From contig NC_072472.1 in the NCBI RefSeq assembly GCF_027596085.1, positions 21,126,680 through 21,190,679 of the forward strand: a stretch of 64,000 bases of DNA, written 5' to 3'. The notes below the pieces were generated by a model, which saw nothing but the letters and a program-made list of their open reading frames with translations, had not been told where the DNA came from and did not search any database. This document shows positions 22,981 to 36,663 of the stretch, piece after piece. The number at the start of each line of letters is the position of its first letter. Within the stretch, counting starts at the first letter, position 1. A program made the translations under genes and the position numbers. Source of the DNA: Anoplopoma fimbria. Its lineage: Eukaryota > Chordata > Actinopteri > Perciformes > Anoplopomatidae.

Positions 22981-23440
22981 CGGGATGTGTCATCCTAAAT
23001 ATCACCAGCTGACAAAGCCACGGTAGTCGAGAGGCCGGTATCGCCTGTATGGAGAGGATCACACATCATAACCATTGCAGCTAAAAACTATCTATACAGT
23101 ATTACAGTATTAACAGATGTTTCTTTTATTTTTTAATTTTTTTATATTTGAAAATAAATAGTCATTTGGAGGAAAATAAACAATTCTCATTCCTTCATTA
23201 GTTCTTATGATCTTGTGTTATAATGAAAGAATTGTGTTCGGATGTAGTTTACACAGATTTAATTTCTCTGTAATAACAACTTAGTCCTCTTCTATACTAC
23301 GCCTCAAACGTCCATAGTCAGCTCTGTATATGTTGTGGATAATCTGAAGGTTGTATGGATTCAAACAGTTTGGATCGATGTCAGGATGGTGAACCATGCA
23401 TGTAGGAGGGACTGGAACCTGGTTATTTGTTTCAAAACCT
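22981..23440. other. Non-coding stretch, nothing recognised
   Basis: AT-rich, no ORF with coding character and no clear repeat match inside the window. Confidence 0.5.
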
Positions 23441-23970
23441 GATGAGAGTTATGGACCCAAATGCAGTACGACCGGGAGACAGAGTAATGTTCAAGAGCTT
23501 TATTCAAAGCGGAACACACAGCAGGATAAGACTCACGGTGTATATTCCTATCGGGAGAGCGCCAAGCCGTCAGGGAAACAGGCAGACAGAACCCAGAGGA
23601 AGCAGAGGTTAATCTCGTGGTCGGGGACAGAAGGCTGAGTCAGTTACCCGGGCAGAGGCAAGGCGGAAAAGTCCAAACGAGCGGGGTCGTCAACGGGAAA
23701 TCAGTCCGGGGGATAACGCTGGAAGGTCTGGCATGAATGCGGAGAACGATCTGGCAGTGAGTGTGTGTGAGACTGGGGTTTTAATACTAAGTGAGCAGGT
23801 GAGAGTGATTGTGCTGATGAGGTGGGTGTGGCAAACAGGTGCACTGAGTAATACTGATTAGGTGAGTGAGGGATGGTGTGGTGAGAGAGAAGGGGCTGGG
23901 CTGTGAGCTGGAGTGAACTGAGAGAAATAGACAGAGTGCAGGAAGAGTGAACATGCGTGACTGTGACAGA
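23441..23970 (+). repeat. Dispersed 0.5-0.6 kb repeat, copy A
   Basis: Matches 54437-55020 in the same orientation. Shared blocks include GGACAGAAGGCTGAGTC, CAACGGGAAATCAGTCCGGG, GGATAACGCTGGAAGGTCTG, GTGCTGATGAGGTG and ATTAGGTGAGTGAGGGA. It is GC-richer than its surroundings. It lacks a recognisable ORF, and the class is unknown to me. Confidence 0.8.
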
Positions 23971-25808
23971 GAGAGGATGAGGAAAATAAGACACTGATTT
24001 ACAAAAAATGCTGTATTATAATAAAGCAAATAATGACTCAGGAGGCAACATCACTGCATAGGACGAATATTAATCCAGGAAGCAAAACTTTTACTTCAAA
24101 TAAAATGGTGTGATCATATTAATAACAGCCAGGAGGGGATTGTTAAATGCAGCTACATTTTTGCAGAAAGGTTACAGTTAAGATGACATTTTATAGTGCT
24201 GTTGTTACTGTGTAGTACTAGTATTTTTCCTGTATACAACACAAATTTAGAATCTCTAAATTTGCTGTGCTCTACATAATACAACCAAAGTCAGTAATAA
24301 AACACATTTGTATTTTATAGGGAACATGTGTTAGTAGTGTGGGAATCTGGGTGATTGGCACAGCAGCACCATCCCTTGACATAGTCACATGACCACAGGT
24401 TAATCAGGAAGTGATACAAGACAACCGGTTTCATTAGAGAGCACCTGGAACGTACTGCACGCACATGTTGTTGCAGGTATGTAAACCTACTGTCGCACCG
24501 TTTGCAATGAGCGCAGCATAAGGTAGATTTTGTGGCTTTGATCCTACTCGGGTGATCGCCAGATGCGAGCATTACGTGCATCCAAAACTGACGGTAATGT
24601 GGCATATAGCATTGAATGTCCTCGGCCAGTGCAAGTCTTATTATGTGTCTGTGTTATGCTTCTATGATGTCTTGTCTGTGTGCCATGGATGCTTGATGTT
24701 TTAGCATTTTTTACCCTATGTTAAACAGCACCTGGAAAAAGCTATTGTTTCATATTGTATTTGTATGTTTCAGTTCACAACTGACGTGATGCCAACATGC
24801 TGCCGTGGCTAGAGACCCGCAGATATCGGTAAACAATATACACGAGTTATCTGTGTATTTTAATACGTTTTCAGCCGTGATTTTTATGATGTCTCTTCCG
24901 TTTATAGCTGTAACGCTGGAATTCTCCCTCCCTCCTCCTGCATTACTGTGCTACGGGAGTTTATGTATTTCTTGCAAAGTAGGCTTATATTTTATTGTCA
25001 TCTTTTACTAGTGTTTTAAATATGAGCAATATAATGTAACATTGAGACTGGCAGCTAATGTTCTTTGTTTGTTTTCTTAAAAGGGACCAGGCCAGCCACT
25101 GTTTTCTACTGTTAGTTTTCTTTGTTTGCTTATTTGCTTTTCCCATTTCATCTGCATTTGAGGTTTACCTGTAGTAGGCTATAGGTGCTAGGCAATTATT
25201 GTATTTTATATTTGTGGATGGTGATTTCATGTTTTGATTGTTATTCTCCTCCCTTCTGTATCGACAGCTTGATCTGTACAAGGCCAGGTCCGCGCTGACA
25301 CACTGCCTCCTTTGCATGGTGGAACTGCACTCTCTGGCACTCTGTAGTGGTGTGTATAATAAATCAAGACACTGCATGGTAGCTTAGTGTGGATATTTTG
25401 AATTGTGTAGTGCATGCGTTTTATTGGTGTCAGGCCTGCTTTCCCCCTTTTCTGTCTCCCAGTCGTCCAGCAGGGCAGTGAACACAAGCAGGCTCGAGCT
25501 TCTTAACTAGAGGAGAATTTACTTGTATTTTCACCATCCAATCATTACATTGTCTTGCCTACTTATCTCAATGCCGCTGTGTTTTTAAATTGCCATTTTA
25601 TATATGTATTTTTGTAATAAAGCTCAACTTATTTTTATAAATATTTGCCCCGTGCAAATTGTTCCTGTTCAGGGGAAGACTTGGTCACATAACATGTTGA
25701 TATAGATTAAAGGCTTAAGGGTTCCTCCTGTCCCTTAGCGGGAGGTGGCGTTGTTGGATCTAGGAGGGGTGTTTTCTTTACCAGGGGCACCACAGTAGCT
25801 AACTTATA
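23971..25808. other. No gene recognised; possible non-coding transcription unit
   Basis: Within 24310-25660 (plus) there are acceptor-like sites (TTTGTATGTTTCAG near 24773; CCTTCTGTATCGACAG near 25267) and an AATAAAG signal near 25616. No protein-coding content is evident between them. This could be a transcript-like unit or an unrecognised LTR/TE fragment. Confidence 0.25.
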
Positions 25809-26110
25809 GGCTGTGGCGTGGCGTAGTGGAGAGCAAGGTAGTTCTCCAATCAGAGGGTCGGTGGTTCGATACCCGGCTTCGGCAGTCGATGTGTCCTTGG
25901 GCAAGACACTTAACCCCAAGTTGCTCCTGAAGGCTTGCCATCGGTGTGGACTGGATGTTGCATGAATGTTAGTTAGAGTCTGATGATGGCACCTTGCATG
26001 GTAGCCTGTCATCAGTGTGTGAATGGGTGAATGATATGTAATATACTACTGATTGTAAGTGGCTTTGGATCGTCCGCTAAATGACTGTAATGTAATGTAA
26101 TGTAATGCAA
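25809..26110 (+). mobile_element. tRNA-derived SINE with L2-type tail, copy 1
   Basis: A tRNA-like head carries an A box (GTGGCGTAGTGGA, about 25818) and a B box (GGTTCGATACC, 25863-25873). Next come a central block (TCCTTGGGCAAGACACTTAA) and a tail GCTAAATGACTGTAATG followed by TGTAA repeats. The head is transcribed by RNA polymerase III in active SINEs, and the tail resembles the UnaL2/L2-clade LINE 3' end recognised for retrotransposition. The tail stem here has lost a few bases (GGATCGTCCGC instead of the AAAAGCGTCTGC form seen in copy 2). It is about 95% alike to the copy at 36664. Confidence 0.85.
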
Positions 26111-26339
26111 CATGAGTGTACTTCTTAGCTTCTTAGATAAAGAGAAGGACTCGTTTTTTAAAGCACAGCATAGGCCTAAAGCCTAATGCTAGGTTTTAGC
26201 TAGCGTTAGCTACATAGTGCAGTAATTGAATCCAGTCCTGATGGTGAGAGTTGTTTGGGTCTATTGGCTCCTTCATTTGCGTGCATACTGGTAGGACAGC
26301 ACAGATGCTATCACTAACAAAGCTACGACAGCGTTTTTT

Positions 26340-26615
26340 GGGGCTCAGGGAGCTGAATTCTGTTTATGGTAAGGGGCAGGACATTTCCGACACATGCGCT
26401 GCGCGGCTGACCAATCGCAACAGAGGAGACTAGCTGACCAATCAGGGCAGACTTGGCTGTCTGAGGGTTCGGAGCAAGCGTTCTAACAGATCGTTTTACA
26501 GAGAGGGTGAGAAAAACAAGGCGGGGTTTGAGCATTAACGCATGTAAACATGTTGTAACTGTAACTTGAGATAAAAATATGCACCTGAAAAAGAGCATAA
26601 AAGGGCCTGTTTAAT
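26340..26615 (+). repeat. Probable interspersed repeat (MITE-like fragment)
   Basis: The blocks GCTGACCAATCAGGGCAGAC, GCATTAACGCATGTAAACAT and AAAGAGCATAAAAGGGCC resemble, from memory, a repeat very common in teleost genomes. There is no second copy in this window, so the call cannot be checked internally. Confidence 0.4.
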
Positions 26616-29600
26616 ATTTCTCAAATGCATATATGAATGCAAATGTGTTTTAATTCCCGTCCTAAAAAAGGCCGGGCTTCATATTCAGGAAAACTTTTCC
26701 CACTCATCTTCAAAGGATTGGTAGGATCTTTATTTCTATAACATGAAATGACCACTTTTTTTAATCTAATCCTAAAACAAGTTTATGGATGAATGAAAGG
26801 AAATGAATATGGAGCATTTCAAATATTGACAATGCACTTTAGTTTTCTCTCCCTCAACAACCCAGCTGTTTGGCAGCAGATCAACCTAAAGCTCTGCATG
26901 AGATAAGCGAGAAGTACATCCTCACCGTACGAGTCGTGTTTGATGTTTGCTTATGGGGGAAGGCTCCTCATCAGGTTAAATGACCCCAGAGCAGAGGCGG
27001 GCAGACTTAACGTCACGACACCCATATGAAAAGACCTACTGAGATGCATTTTTATGTGGTGGTAGAGGCCACTCCTGCTCTATGTGACTTCAACACAAAT
27101 TACACTGACAACAAACACCTCTAAGAGAACTGGTCACTCCTAGAGACTGATGGCAGCTTTTGTTGAAACCGCCATACAATTTTTCTTCCTCTGGCACAAG
27201 GCTACTTCAGTAAGAGCATGGATACAATTGGAACTTTTTCAGAGTGATTTGGATTCCTCTGGGGATTTCCTGAAGGAAGGCAGGGCTTCGTCCAACCCTT
27301 CCCCTCATTCCTCTTAACTTGCCAGCAAACCATTAGAAGCAAATGGTTTGTCCAACTGCGAAGGCCGTTTAAGACTTGGCTTTCCTCACAGGGTTAAGAG
27401 TGATGAGTTTTTGATCCCTTGTGTGGAACTATTAGCTCGCCTCTAACCGCATTGCACAGATGGCAGTGCACACTTCACTCTCCATTTGGCCACAAAATGG
27501 GAGGCTGGAGGATAACCAGATGAAGAAGGGAAATTGCAGGCATGAGAGAAGGAGGTATAGAGAGACTACTTGCCTTCCCCATCACCTTTGACATGGCTGA
27601 TTCATCCACACTGACAGGGAACTCCTCCAAGGGAGGACGTTGATAAGCGAGAGCAGAAGCAAAAATATAGGCTGTGTTAAGGACGGATCCATCAGGTCAC
27701 GGTGCTCTGAGCTTCCATGCTAGCTTTCCCATCTGTGTGTGAGATATTCCACTCAAAACGGCCAAGCCACTTCCAGGACTTTAATCAAAACCAAAACCCT
27801 GGCTAATTTATGGTTTTTAAATATGGCAATTAGGATATATTTGCAACTAACACAAGCTGCCCAATGGCTGCAGGAGAATGCAGTAAAAGAAAAACATTAT
27901 TTGTACCCGCATCCGATATTGTGGATAGCGCAAAAAATGTGATGGAAACAGACATTTCTTCAACTTTATTTTTTTTATATATAATTCAGGAGAAAATAAA
28001 TAAGCCATGATTGAAATATCTGTGTCAGATGTTTCTTAAATTGTTTCCAATCATGGTGGCCACCACAAGGTAAAAAAGCCCATTTTGTTTGCAACATAGC
28101 ACTTTGATTTTCCTGACTAGTCTTTTCGTTTACTACACGTTATTGAAAAGTGATTGCTTTATTCTGTAGTTGCCCCCAACGAATCTGCAGGCCGCAGGCT
28201 GACAGCTGACCGGATTGGATTTTCACTAGAGACCAGCATATCCACATGAATCTGATGACATGTGAAGGTGACACTGATGCATTGCCACTATTTTTGCTGG
28301 GGTTTTAAGATTGGAGTGGGGCAAAGTGAAAACAAAATATGCATTGTGGTCTCACAGAAATCCGTGAAATGACCTTGACCTCTTAACAGCCAATCACTTA
28401 CCTGGGAAAAACGTCACAAGTGTAACTCAACAACCCTTTGGAACACAAACACCGGTCTCGTGGTTGGAAGTCCTGTGTTGTTCGAACATCCTCCTTCACT
28501 CCCGCTCACGGTTAACAGTGTTTCTCAATGTATATAAAACATCACCAACTCTGACCATTGCATCTATAGTCACAAGGATGAAAAAAGGACCCGATGTATC
28601 TTGTCTCCATGCCGGGTGAATTCTAACTAGGTGGAATGGGCAGATTCAATATTTTTTCAAGCTGTATGTGTTAACTTCAATAAAAAAAGAAGCAGTTATA
28701 TAACAGGAAAAAAAAAGAAGTTTCCTTGTAATTCAATCAATACATGACTGAAAGCACTTCCACTTCAGGGTTTCTATCGGAATACAGATATAGATGATTT
28801 TGTTTGCTTGAATAGATACAGAAACAGATAATGACACCTTTGTACAATTCTAGTAAACACCAGCATTAAAGAATTTATGATGTAGGCCTGCAAACTCAAG
28901 TGGGATGAAAAAGGTTATAGTTCTGAAACCAATCTGCCCCACCCCATCTACTTCTGCAGCAGACAGTCAATTGTGAATGCAATGTCCATTGATTTGTATT
29001 CATCTAAGCAGCTGTATTCGCCCGGTTCACTCCTGACCTTGCCCTGCACATCCGTTGTGTATGCCTGCATACAGAGCTTAATTGTAGTCATTATGTTCAT
29101 TTATTCATTGAGTAATTCATTAAGGTGGGTTACGTTTGTAAGTAATGTTGCTCAGGAATTGCTCTAGTACTGATGAGAGACAATGGCAGACTTGACAAAG
29201 AGAGTGCATTTGAAGGTTATTTCAATTTGCCAACCCCTGCTACTTTTATTTCAACCAGTCACTGAGAAGCATGTGACATATTTTCTTTTTCAGCTGTGCC
29301 GGCCCTAATCCCTGAAAACAATATCCTCTTTTTCTTTAGACATGAAAGGTAAGCCCCCTCCGCAATGGTCCACTTCACAGTGAATGATGTGTTGTGCTTG
29401 TCTGAGCTTAATGCCATTTGCTTGAAAATAATGCTAAATGAAGAAGTCATTGTTAAATGGGAATTTCAGCAGCCTGTGGGAATTGGAAGCGTATTGGCAT
29501 TAAGCAAATAATAATTAAAGCGTGTGTTTTTCTTAGGGGAAATTCTGATTGTGTATTTTATATTGGGTGTCTTCATGATAAGCTTCAGTTCACTGAAAGA

Positions 29601-32169
29601 TGCTTATGGAGCTTTTTCCTTATCTTCATTTAAGAGCGTGGTCTTTTGATTTGAGAGCATGATTCGTTGATTTCATGTTTAGATTTGATAATGCCACAAC
29701 CGGCATTCTATTGGTTTGATCATTTTGACAAGGTTATTCCACAAAACATCGAAGAGCAGAGGAGAAATCTGAGAGTGACTGCAAGTGAAGGGCAGAAGCT
29801 GAAGTGCTGGAAATCTCTTCAAGCAACTATATATTTGAGTGAAAGTATAAAGTTTAAGCAGGAGCAGAGCAAATTCAAGCACAAGCAGGGGCTATTTGAG
29901 TGCAAGGGCTGGATTTTGAGGGAAAGCATTACAAAATCAAAGTGAACTCAAAGAGTCATGCTGTCCGATTGATAAACCGATCTTGAATGAAGAGCAGTAA
30001 AGTAAGTGGGTAACTTCTGGAGCAAAAAGAAGTAAAGAAGTTAAAGAAGTAGTATATACAGAAAGAAAAGACAGAGAGACCAATCAACATGTTTTGGTTA
30101 ATATTCCATCTCTGAGACACTTGCAAAAGGCAAGTTAACTATGACAAAAGGATGTGGAGTTTATACGAGCTTCAGTGACTGGGAAATACACTTCTGTATA
30201 TCAGTGCATGTGTGGCTATTGAGACCACAGTTTGCTTGAATTTACATTTGCAGTACATATTGGGAAAAAACTTTAACCAATATTTTAAACTACCACATGA
30301 ACTTGAAATCATATTGATTGCATGCCACTTGAAGTCAAGCACATTAGTATTTCTCCTCAAGACGAAATCCTAAATCTTGCTAGTCTTACATTAAAAAGTT
30401 ACACTCAATGACACTCTTACGCTATGACTACAACATCTGAATCACTGCACCATGTAATTGACCTTGCAAGCTCAATAAAATTGGGGAGCAGCCTCTATGT
30501 TGAATGTGTGCAGAAATGTGTTGGAGCGCATTTGAGGGGATCCTTACATAATTACATTAGGTTCTGTAACCACTTGAAAAGATATACAAAATCCCAAACT
30601 AGAGGTTATTCATTTGGATACAGAACACAAGGCAGATGGAGCGGGTAATTGTAAAGAGTCTCTGAGTGTTTAATGGAATTAAAATGAGATTTTACCCCGT
30701 TAGTCAATAAATCTTATCTGGTTTCAACAATAATCACTTCTAGCAGTTAGAGCAGTGATGCTGCATTTTATGTGTGTACATCTCAGTAACATGTAATGGA
30801 ACAGTAGCAGACTTTCTGTCTGGCATATGCTCATAGGTGCTGAGTGGTGTTAACCTATTGAAGCAAGTGATGGCGGCAGTAATCCACATTATCACTCTCA
30901 ACTCGTCAAATACCGATGCTTGGTTCTGTAAACTGGCCTATTCCCCAGTGAAACTGAATGTTTTAGCTGTGCACAGTTGGAAGAGGGATTTAAATCAAAT
31001 CCTTCACACTTGATTGGACCACTAAAAAGCGGGCAGGCTTAGAATTTAGCACGATACTGAGGTACAGAGGATTGTGGATCCATACACACCGCCCTTCACC
31101 CAGAGCTGCAGATTGAACGATGGATGGATAGATGTCATAATCTTATTGATTGAAATTGGTGGGTACTCATTTATTTAAGCACAAGTCATAACTGTTTTTT
31201 CGAGGACAATATTATTGGATTGTCATATAAAAATAACAATGAAAATGATCCTTTATAAATATGTTTACATCTATTTTTAAATAGGTGCACAGCATGACCG
31301 GCGATGTGATCTTAAAGGGTTTAAAAGTTTTTTGTTGTTGTATAGCCACTGTGGAACTCATTTAAACACACCTTGATTCGTTTTTAATTCTATGTATTTT
31401 GTATTTCAAAATCCGAACATACTAAATGCTTTTTAGTTTTATAGCTTATTGTGACCTTGTCAACTTTGCGAAAATGTTTGTTCAGTGTCCTTACAGTGCC
31501 TTACACAATACATAAGCGTTTGAAATACCCTTTTTATAATAAAAATAGTTTAACAGATTTGCCAGTGGGCATAATTTTACTTCAGTCCCAAACAGGAGTC
31601 TCATTAACACTTGCAGTACTGTTTGTAAAACATAAATAAAGAGAAACTTATTCTACATGTGTTTTTTTAAACTGAATTCCTAAACCAGGGTATCAACCAA
31701 GCTATGACTTTTGTGTATGGTTACACCCCTACTGTGTACTTCACTTGATATTTACCAGCAGACACTCTGTCTTCACTGTCTTCAAGAGGATGGTGAAATG
31801 ATGAAATGGGCATCAAGCAGCTCAGAAGGGCAGAGCTTCCTTAATATTCATGGCCCAGCCACCTTTAAGTTCTGTATGCTTAACGTTTTCCCACATAGCT
31901 CCGAGGGGCCTTCAGTAGTCAGTGTCTCAGGGAGGAGCTCACTGTAGAATTTATATGAAGACTTAAAGAGTTATTAAAGCAATGTACCTTTCTGGGCTTT
32001 TTTTACAATCAGCTTTTCTCCACTAACTTAAATATCTGAGGGAACTCCCTAAACAACAACAACAGGGATTTAATTCCCAACATAATAATACGCAAGTATC
32101 ATTGATGTAGGCTACAGATTAAAAAAACAAATATGAACATTTCACCAAAATGTCACTTTATAATTGAAG
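26616..32169. other. Long non-coding stretch, no gene recognised
   Basis: About 5.5 kb without a defensible exon. A family D fragment (GTGGTTGGAAGTCCTGTG) lies near 28460. The segments 26850-27650 and 29260-29640 look like unique rather than repetitive DNA and could hold regulatory elements, but nothing in the sequence proves this. One minus-strand donor-like CCCAG|GTAAGT near 28400 has a stop codon just upstream in the matching frame and no ATG. Confidence 0.45.
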
Positions 32170-33350
32170 GAAAACATTGTAATTTTCAACCTGGACTTAT
32201 TTTCCCATGTGTTGGTGTCTAAGTGACTAATGGATAAAGTATTATTTTGATTGGTCCGGTATTGAGAGGGAACGCTGTTGTTGCTAAACGGGCTGCAATG
32301 TACTCCTTCCAGGCCACTCCTCTCCATCAATGTACGTCCACTAAAAGTGCTTGTTTTTGCCACTGTCAGGCTCGGATTGGTTTTATAAGTGACTGACAAC
32401 ATTATGAAAAGGACCAACAGAGATATAAAACCTTTGTCTTTATCTTTAACTTGATCTGGTCTGTTTGTGATTGTGTCATGTGACTTGTTGCCGGAAGACA
32501 ACAACGAGAGATGGAGAGAGGAGTGCCTGTGTTAGTTGTTGTAGGAGTACAGAAAACAATGCTTATCAAAGTCTTATTTGTAAATGAATGTGACTATAAA
32601 GCCGATTTCCACATCTTGGATTACGGCCATCGCCATTTTGGCTTTTTGCAAACACTGAACGGAAGTTGCCATATTTGGAATGTGGAGGAGTGACATAGAG
32701 ACTCTGTGTACAGCTCTAGTAGTCATGGCTTCCTGTCAATCACAAAGTAGCCCCACCCTAAAGCATACCCTGCTTTATGGTCTATTTCACTCTAAATGGA
32801 CCATCATTTACTAAATGAACATCATGCTGTATTGAAGAAGACTTGAAACTAGAGATTGAGACCATAAACTCATGTTTACAATGTTGAAGGATACTGAGGG
32901 AATAAAGTCTATCATTTTCTAATAGACTAATATACAACCAGACTTCATTTTGAAACCAGAGGAGTCACCCCCATTAGCGAGAATGCAAGTTTAAGGCACT
33001 TCAGCATTGGCTTCCCTCATCAGAACCAGAGGTTGCCGCCTGGATTAAACCCAATAATAAAGAGATTAATTCAATTGAAAGGTAAAGAAATAGATGTATT
33101 TCTCTGTAGGGTTCTTTCCATAATGTTATCACTTATAATACCAATATGAGCCTGTCAGTGGCAAAAACAAGCACTTTTAGTAAACATACATTGACGGAGT
33201 GGAGTTGCCCCAAGCGATTACATTGCAGCCTATTTAGCGACTGCCGCCTGCAGCGTTCTCCCTCAGTACCGGACCAATTTCAAAAATATTGCTCACTTAG
33301 ACACAAAAACATTGGAAAATAGAGTCCAGGTTTAAAAATACCAAAGTTAC
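32170..33350. mobile_element. 1.2-kb non-autonomous element with long inverted ends
   Basis: The left arm (32170-32410) and the reverse complement of the right arm (33120-33350) share TTTTCAACCTGGACT/TTTTAAACCTGGACT, TTGGTCCGGTA, GGGCTGCAATGTA/AGGCTGCAATGTA and CTAAAAGTGCTTGTTTTTGC, about 190-240 bp. The middle contains the sequence also found alone at 13352-13530. A lone arm-like piece lies in panx3 intron 1 (62330-62490). No transposase ORF is present. The terminal duplication could not be fixed. Confidence 0.7.
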
Positions 33351-36179
33351 CCTTTGAGTTGGATCTGTAACCGACAGGGAACCACTAAACATATTGTGTT
33401 AACTGTCAATTTGTTTATGAGAGCAATCCCATTATATTCTATAACTGCTCCAGATAACTGAACGCTGCACGCATATTGCATTAAACTGCCTGAAATGAAT
33501 TTACATTTCAGTCGAGGATGGAACTCATCAGTTAAAAAGGCCATACTCTTTTTATTGCTAGTCTCTTAGGTTATTTAAGCTGACAGCCGGGGGCTCAGCA
33601 TAATGCATCGGTAACGTGTCCTGCATGAATAGTTTTGGGACAGGACTCAACACTGAGGAAAGCAGCAGCAGGGTGAATACGCAGGATGAATGAACTCCAC
33701 ACAGCCCCCTAGAGTATCTTAATACAAAAAAGAAAATCCACAGAAAATGTGTCAACCAACAGGTGCATCAACTGAAAAGGTTTTCCAAACAGAGACATCT
33801 CAGCCTCGCCATCAGGAAGGACACCGGGGTAGAGTTCTAGATTAGCACAGCAGCACGTTGACAAAATGCAGATCAAAAGGAAAAATAATGATCATCCTGG
33901 CCCATCAGATAAACAAAAGCCTACAAATCCAATTAGAGCTGGCTTTTATGATGGATGAAATGCACTCACTGTAATTGTTTGTTAATAATACGAGCAACTG
34001 CCCACTTGCACAACAATGGTCTAATTATGGGAGACTGTTGGGATGTGACCCAATTGTATAACACATCTGCAGCTGCTCATCTTCACTGTGATTGGCTGGT
34101 GTTTGAGGCGCCCAAAATGTGACAGATGAGTGGAAATAACGGTAGGTAGCAGAGCCGCCCGGTGACTGAGTGCTCGGCATTGTGGGTAGGAAGTCATGCG
34201 TGTCCTGTGGGCGGACAAAGTGCCAACATGCCAGTCGTACAATCAAAAGTACAGGGAGAGCTTTGTGAAAAATTACTGTTTTCCTTTCTTTCTTTTGTAA
34301 TCTATCAGCTGCTTCTCTAAACAGTTTGCATATTGAGTAACTGGCAATCATCAGTCATTTGGTCCTGTTGTGATGCATGGACTTACACAATCTGGAAAGA
34401 TGACAGCAGTGCAAAAAAACATTTATGCCAAGCAAAAGCCAGACATTGAGATATTGAAAACTACATCACTCTTGTAGATATGAATTGATTTACAAATAAT
34501 TTTGCTCAACTCTGGCTGTTCTGTGGACATGTTGGAGCATTCTGGGATGCTGAGCAGACTGATGTTGGAACTGGTGCAAAGCTGTTTTTCTGCTCTGGGA
34601 TCCAACATTAAATGCAGGTGCTAACTACTGACCATATCCAGCTAGTGATGTAAGCTTATAAATGAATTCCAGTATAATTTAACATCAGATGATATTGGAG
34701 TCCTTTCAATAGTCATCCCTTTGTGCCTGCAGTGGTTTCATAAACTGTAGGTGCAATTTACGATTGACTAATTTCTGATTCAGTGCTAATGGAAAGCATG
34801 GACTTAAAAAGAACTCTAGAGGTTTTGAACAAAGAAGGCTTAACATTTACAGCCACTCTTGAGGCTCTCTTAAGGCCTGTATATGGGGGGCATGGCAAAT
34901 AAACAACTCAGTCATGCAAATTACTGTGTGACTGTTTTGCATCCAAACTATTTATACAAGCAGCATTTTTGAGGGCAGAATAGTATTGATAGGGATGTGC
35001 GACACGCATAATTTGGTTTTGATCAGATACTAATACATTGCCTGAATCTGCGACATTGATACCTTTTATCATTATTAAAAGCAATGCAATAATGAGTCGG
35101 AATAATCTAGTCAGTGTATCATCTGCCAACTCCTTCCTATTGACCAATAGCAGCGTTGGGCAGTCTATCTGAGGTACATTTTCTTAAAGCCTGAACTACT
35201 GTTAGCTAGTTTATTGAGTTTCCCTTTAACGAAATGCTCTGAGTGAATTTGATTTTCCCCTGGTAAATTGTTAGCTTTTATTGTGAAAAGTACAAATAAA
35301 AGATAATCTGATATACGCTGCTAGGCCATCAGCGAAAAGATTGGCTATTTGTATTTAGTAATTATTAATGCTTGTCATTGACGCCACTAGATCCAATTCC
35401 GTGTGAAATCAGACAAGATAATGCAGGTTTACTAGAAAATCCTTTAGTTCAGACCTCAGCGGGGCCCTGCAGCAACCAGCCCACTGAGGACAGAACCAGA
35501 TCAGGCTTCACTGCTGCCTCCGACTTGCCTTGCAGTCAAATTATCAAATTATCATAGGAAACAGGACAAACCATTAAAATAACAAAGTGAAATACAAATA
35601 ACTGCAAAGAATTACAATTGCAAACATTACATTTTTTTTAAATTGCTGTAGATTATAAAACAAATCTGCTTGTCTTTTGTACTATCTGTCACAATTCATC
35701 ATCACGCTGTAGCCGAGGCATTATTCACAGTAAGCAGAGGGGTAAATGACATGAAAGGACACTGGAGGACAAGCATATCTCCAAGTGAAAGCAACTTCTG
35801 CCATTTGGCATTTGGGTGACATCGTCATCAGCTATGTGTGCACTCCCACCATTTATCTAACTCCAGCCCTTATTTCCATGAGGAACTGATTTTTGTCTCA
35901 TTGACCCTCTATTATAAGCCTCCAGCTGTGCCAGAACTGGATCGCCATGTTTCAACTGAACAATCTAATGGCTTTAGCGAATAGAAAAACCTGCAGCCTA
36001 ATCTCACAAATATAAGTAAAAGACCTTTTGACAGCGCATTGCGTTGTCGTGTACTTTATGTGTTAAAATAAAATGCCGCCATCACAAAAACTATTTCAAT
36101 GGAAAGTCAATAAGGATAATTTGCTGTGGTGAGCACACAAATTCAAAGGTTCAACAAAAACATGTTTTTAAGTCTGTGT
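33351..36179. other. Non-coding stretch, nothing recognised
   Basis: No exon or clear repeat. All open frames are short and without motifs. Confidence 0.5.
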
Positions 36180-36330
36180 TTGGAGGAGGTCGGGTAAGTG
36201 GATGGGTCAAACACGGGACTTTCACCCAGGAGACTGGTATTTGTCTCCCCTGTTCAACCAACGTTGACTTCACTATTTGGTGACCATTTGACTACCTTCT
36301 TCTTAATCCTAAATTTTCTTTACAGACAGT
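36180..36330 (-). repeat. Dispersed repeat family D fragment
   Basis: GGGACTTTCACCCAGG at 36215-36230 is repeated as AGGACTTTCACCCAGG at 42715-42730. Its reverse complement resembles the block at 9278 and 28460. Confidence 0.5.
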
Positions 36331-36663
36331 CATGGTCCACAGAGATCAGATGGGTTTAATACTAATTACGTGCACAACTAATGGCCTTCCCATGATCCTC
36401 AGCTGTTCTTTGTGTGCAATAGCAAATGCTTGTTAGCTGTAGAGTCTAATAAGGTCATTCACACATACAGACTCAAAAGCAGGGACAGCGACAGGCTGCT
36501 AAAACATGTTCACCACATGGAAGAAAAGACAGAAAACAACATTATTCTGTATTCAGGTAAAAGCAAACCGCACCATGAACAACTTCCTCCTGTGGTAGCT
36601 GCGTCTGAAACGACTGTCCTTACAGAGCAGAGTATGTTATTTACATGCTGAAAACAACATGCT

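Noticed and set aside
25809..25890. Possible tRNA gene (A and B boxes)
   Set aside because: The tRNA-like part is fused to a SINE body and an L2-type tail, is repeated at 36664, and cannot close an acceptor stem.
28380..28420. Donor-like CCCAG|GTAAGT on the minus strand resembling the IgLON signal-exon end
   Set aside because: The frame that would read Phe-Phe-Pro-Gly has a stop nine codons upstream and no ATG. The site lies near a dispersed repeat.
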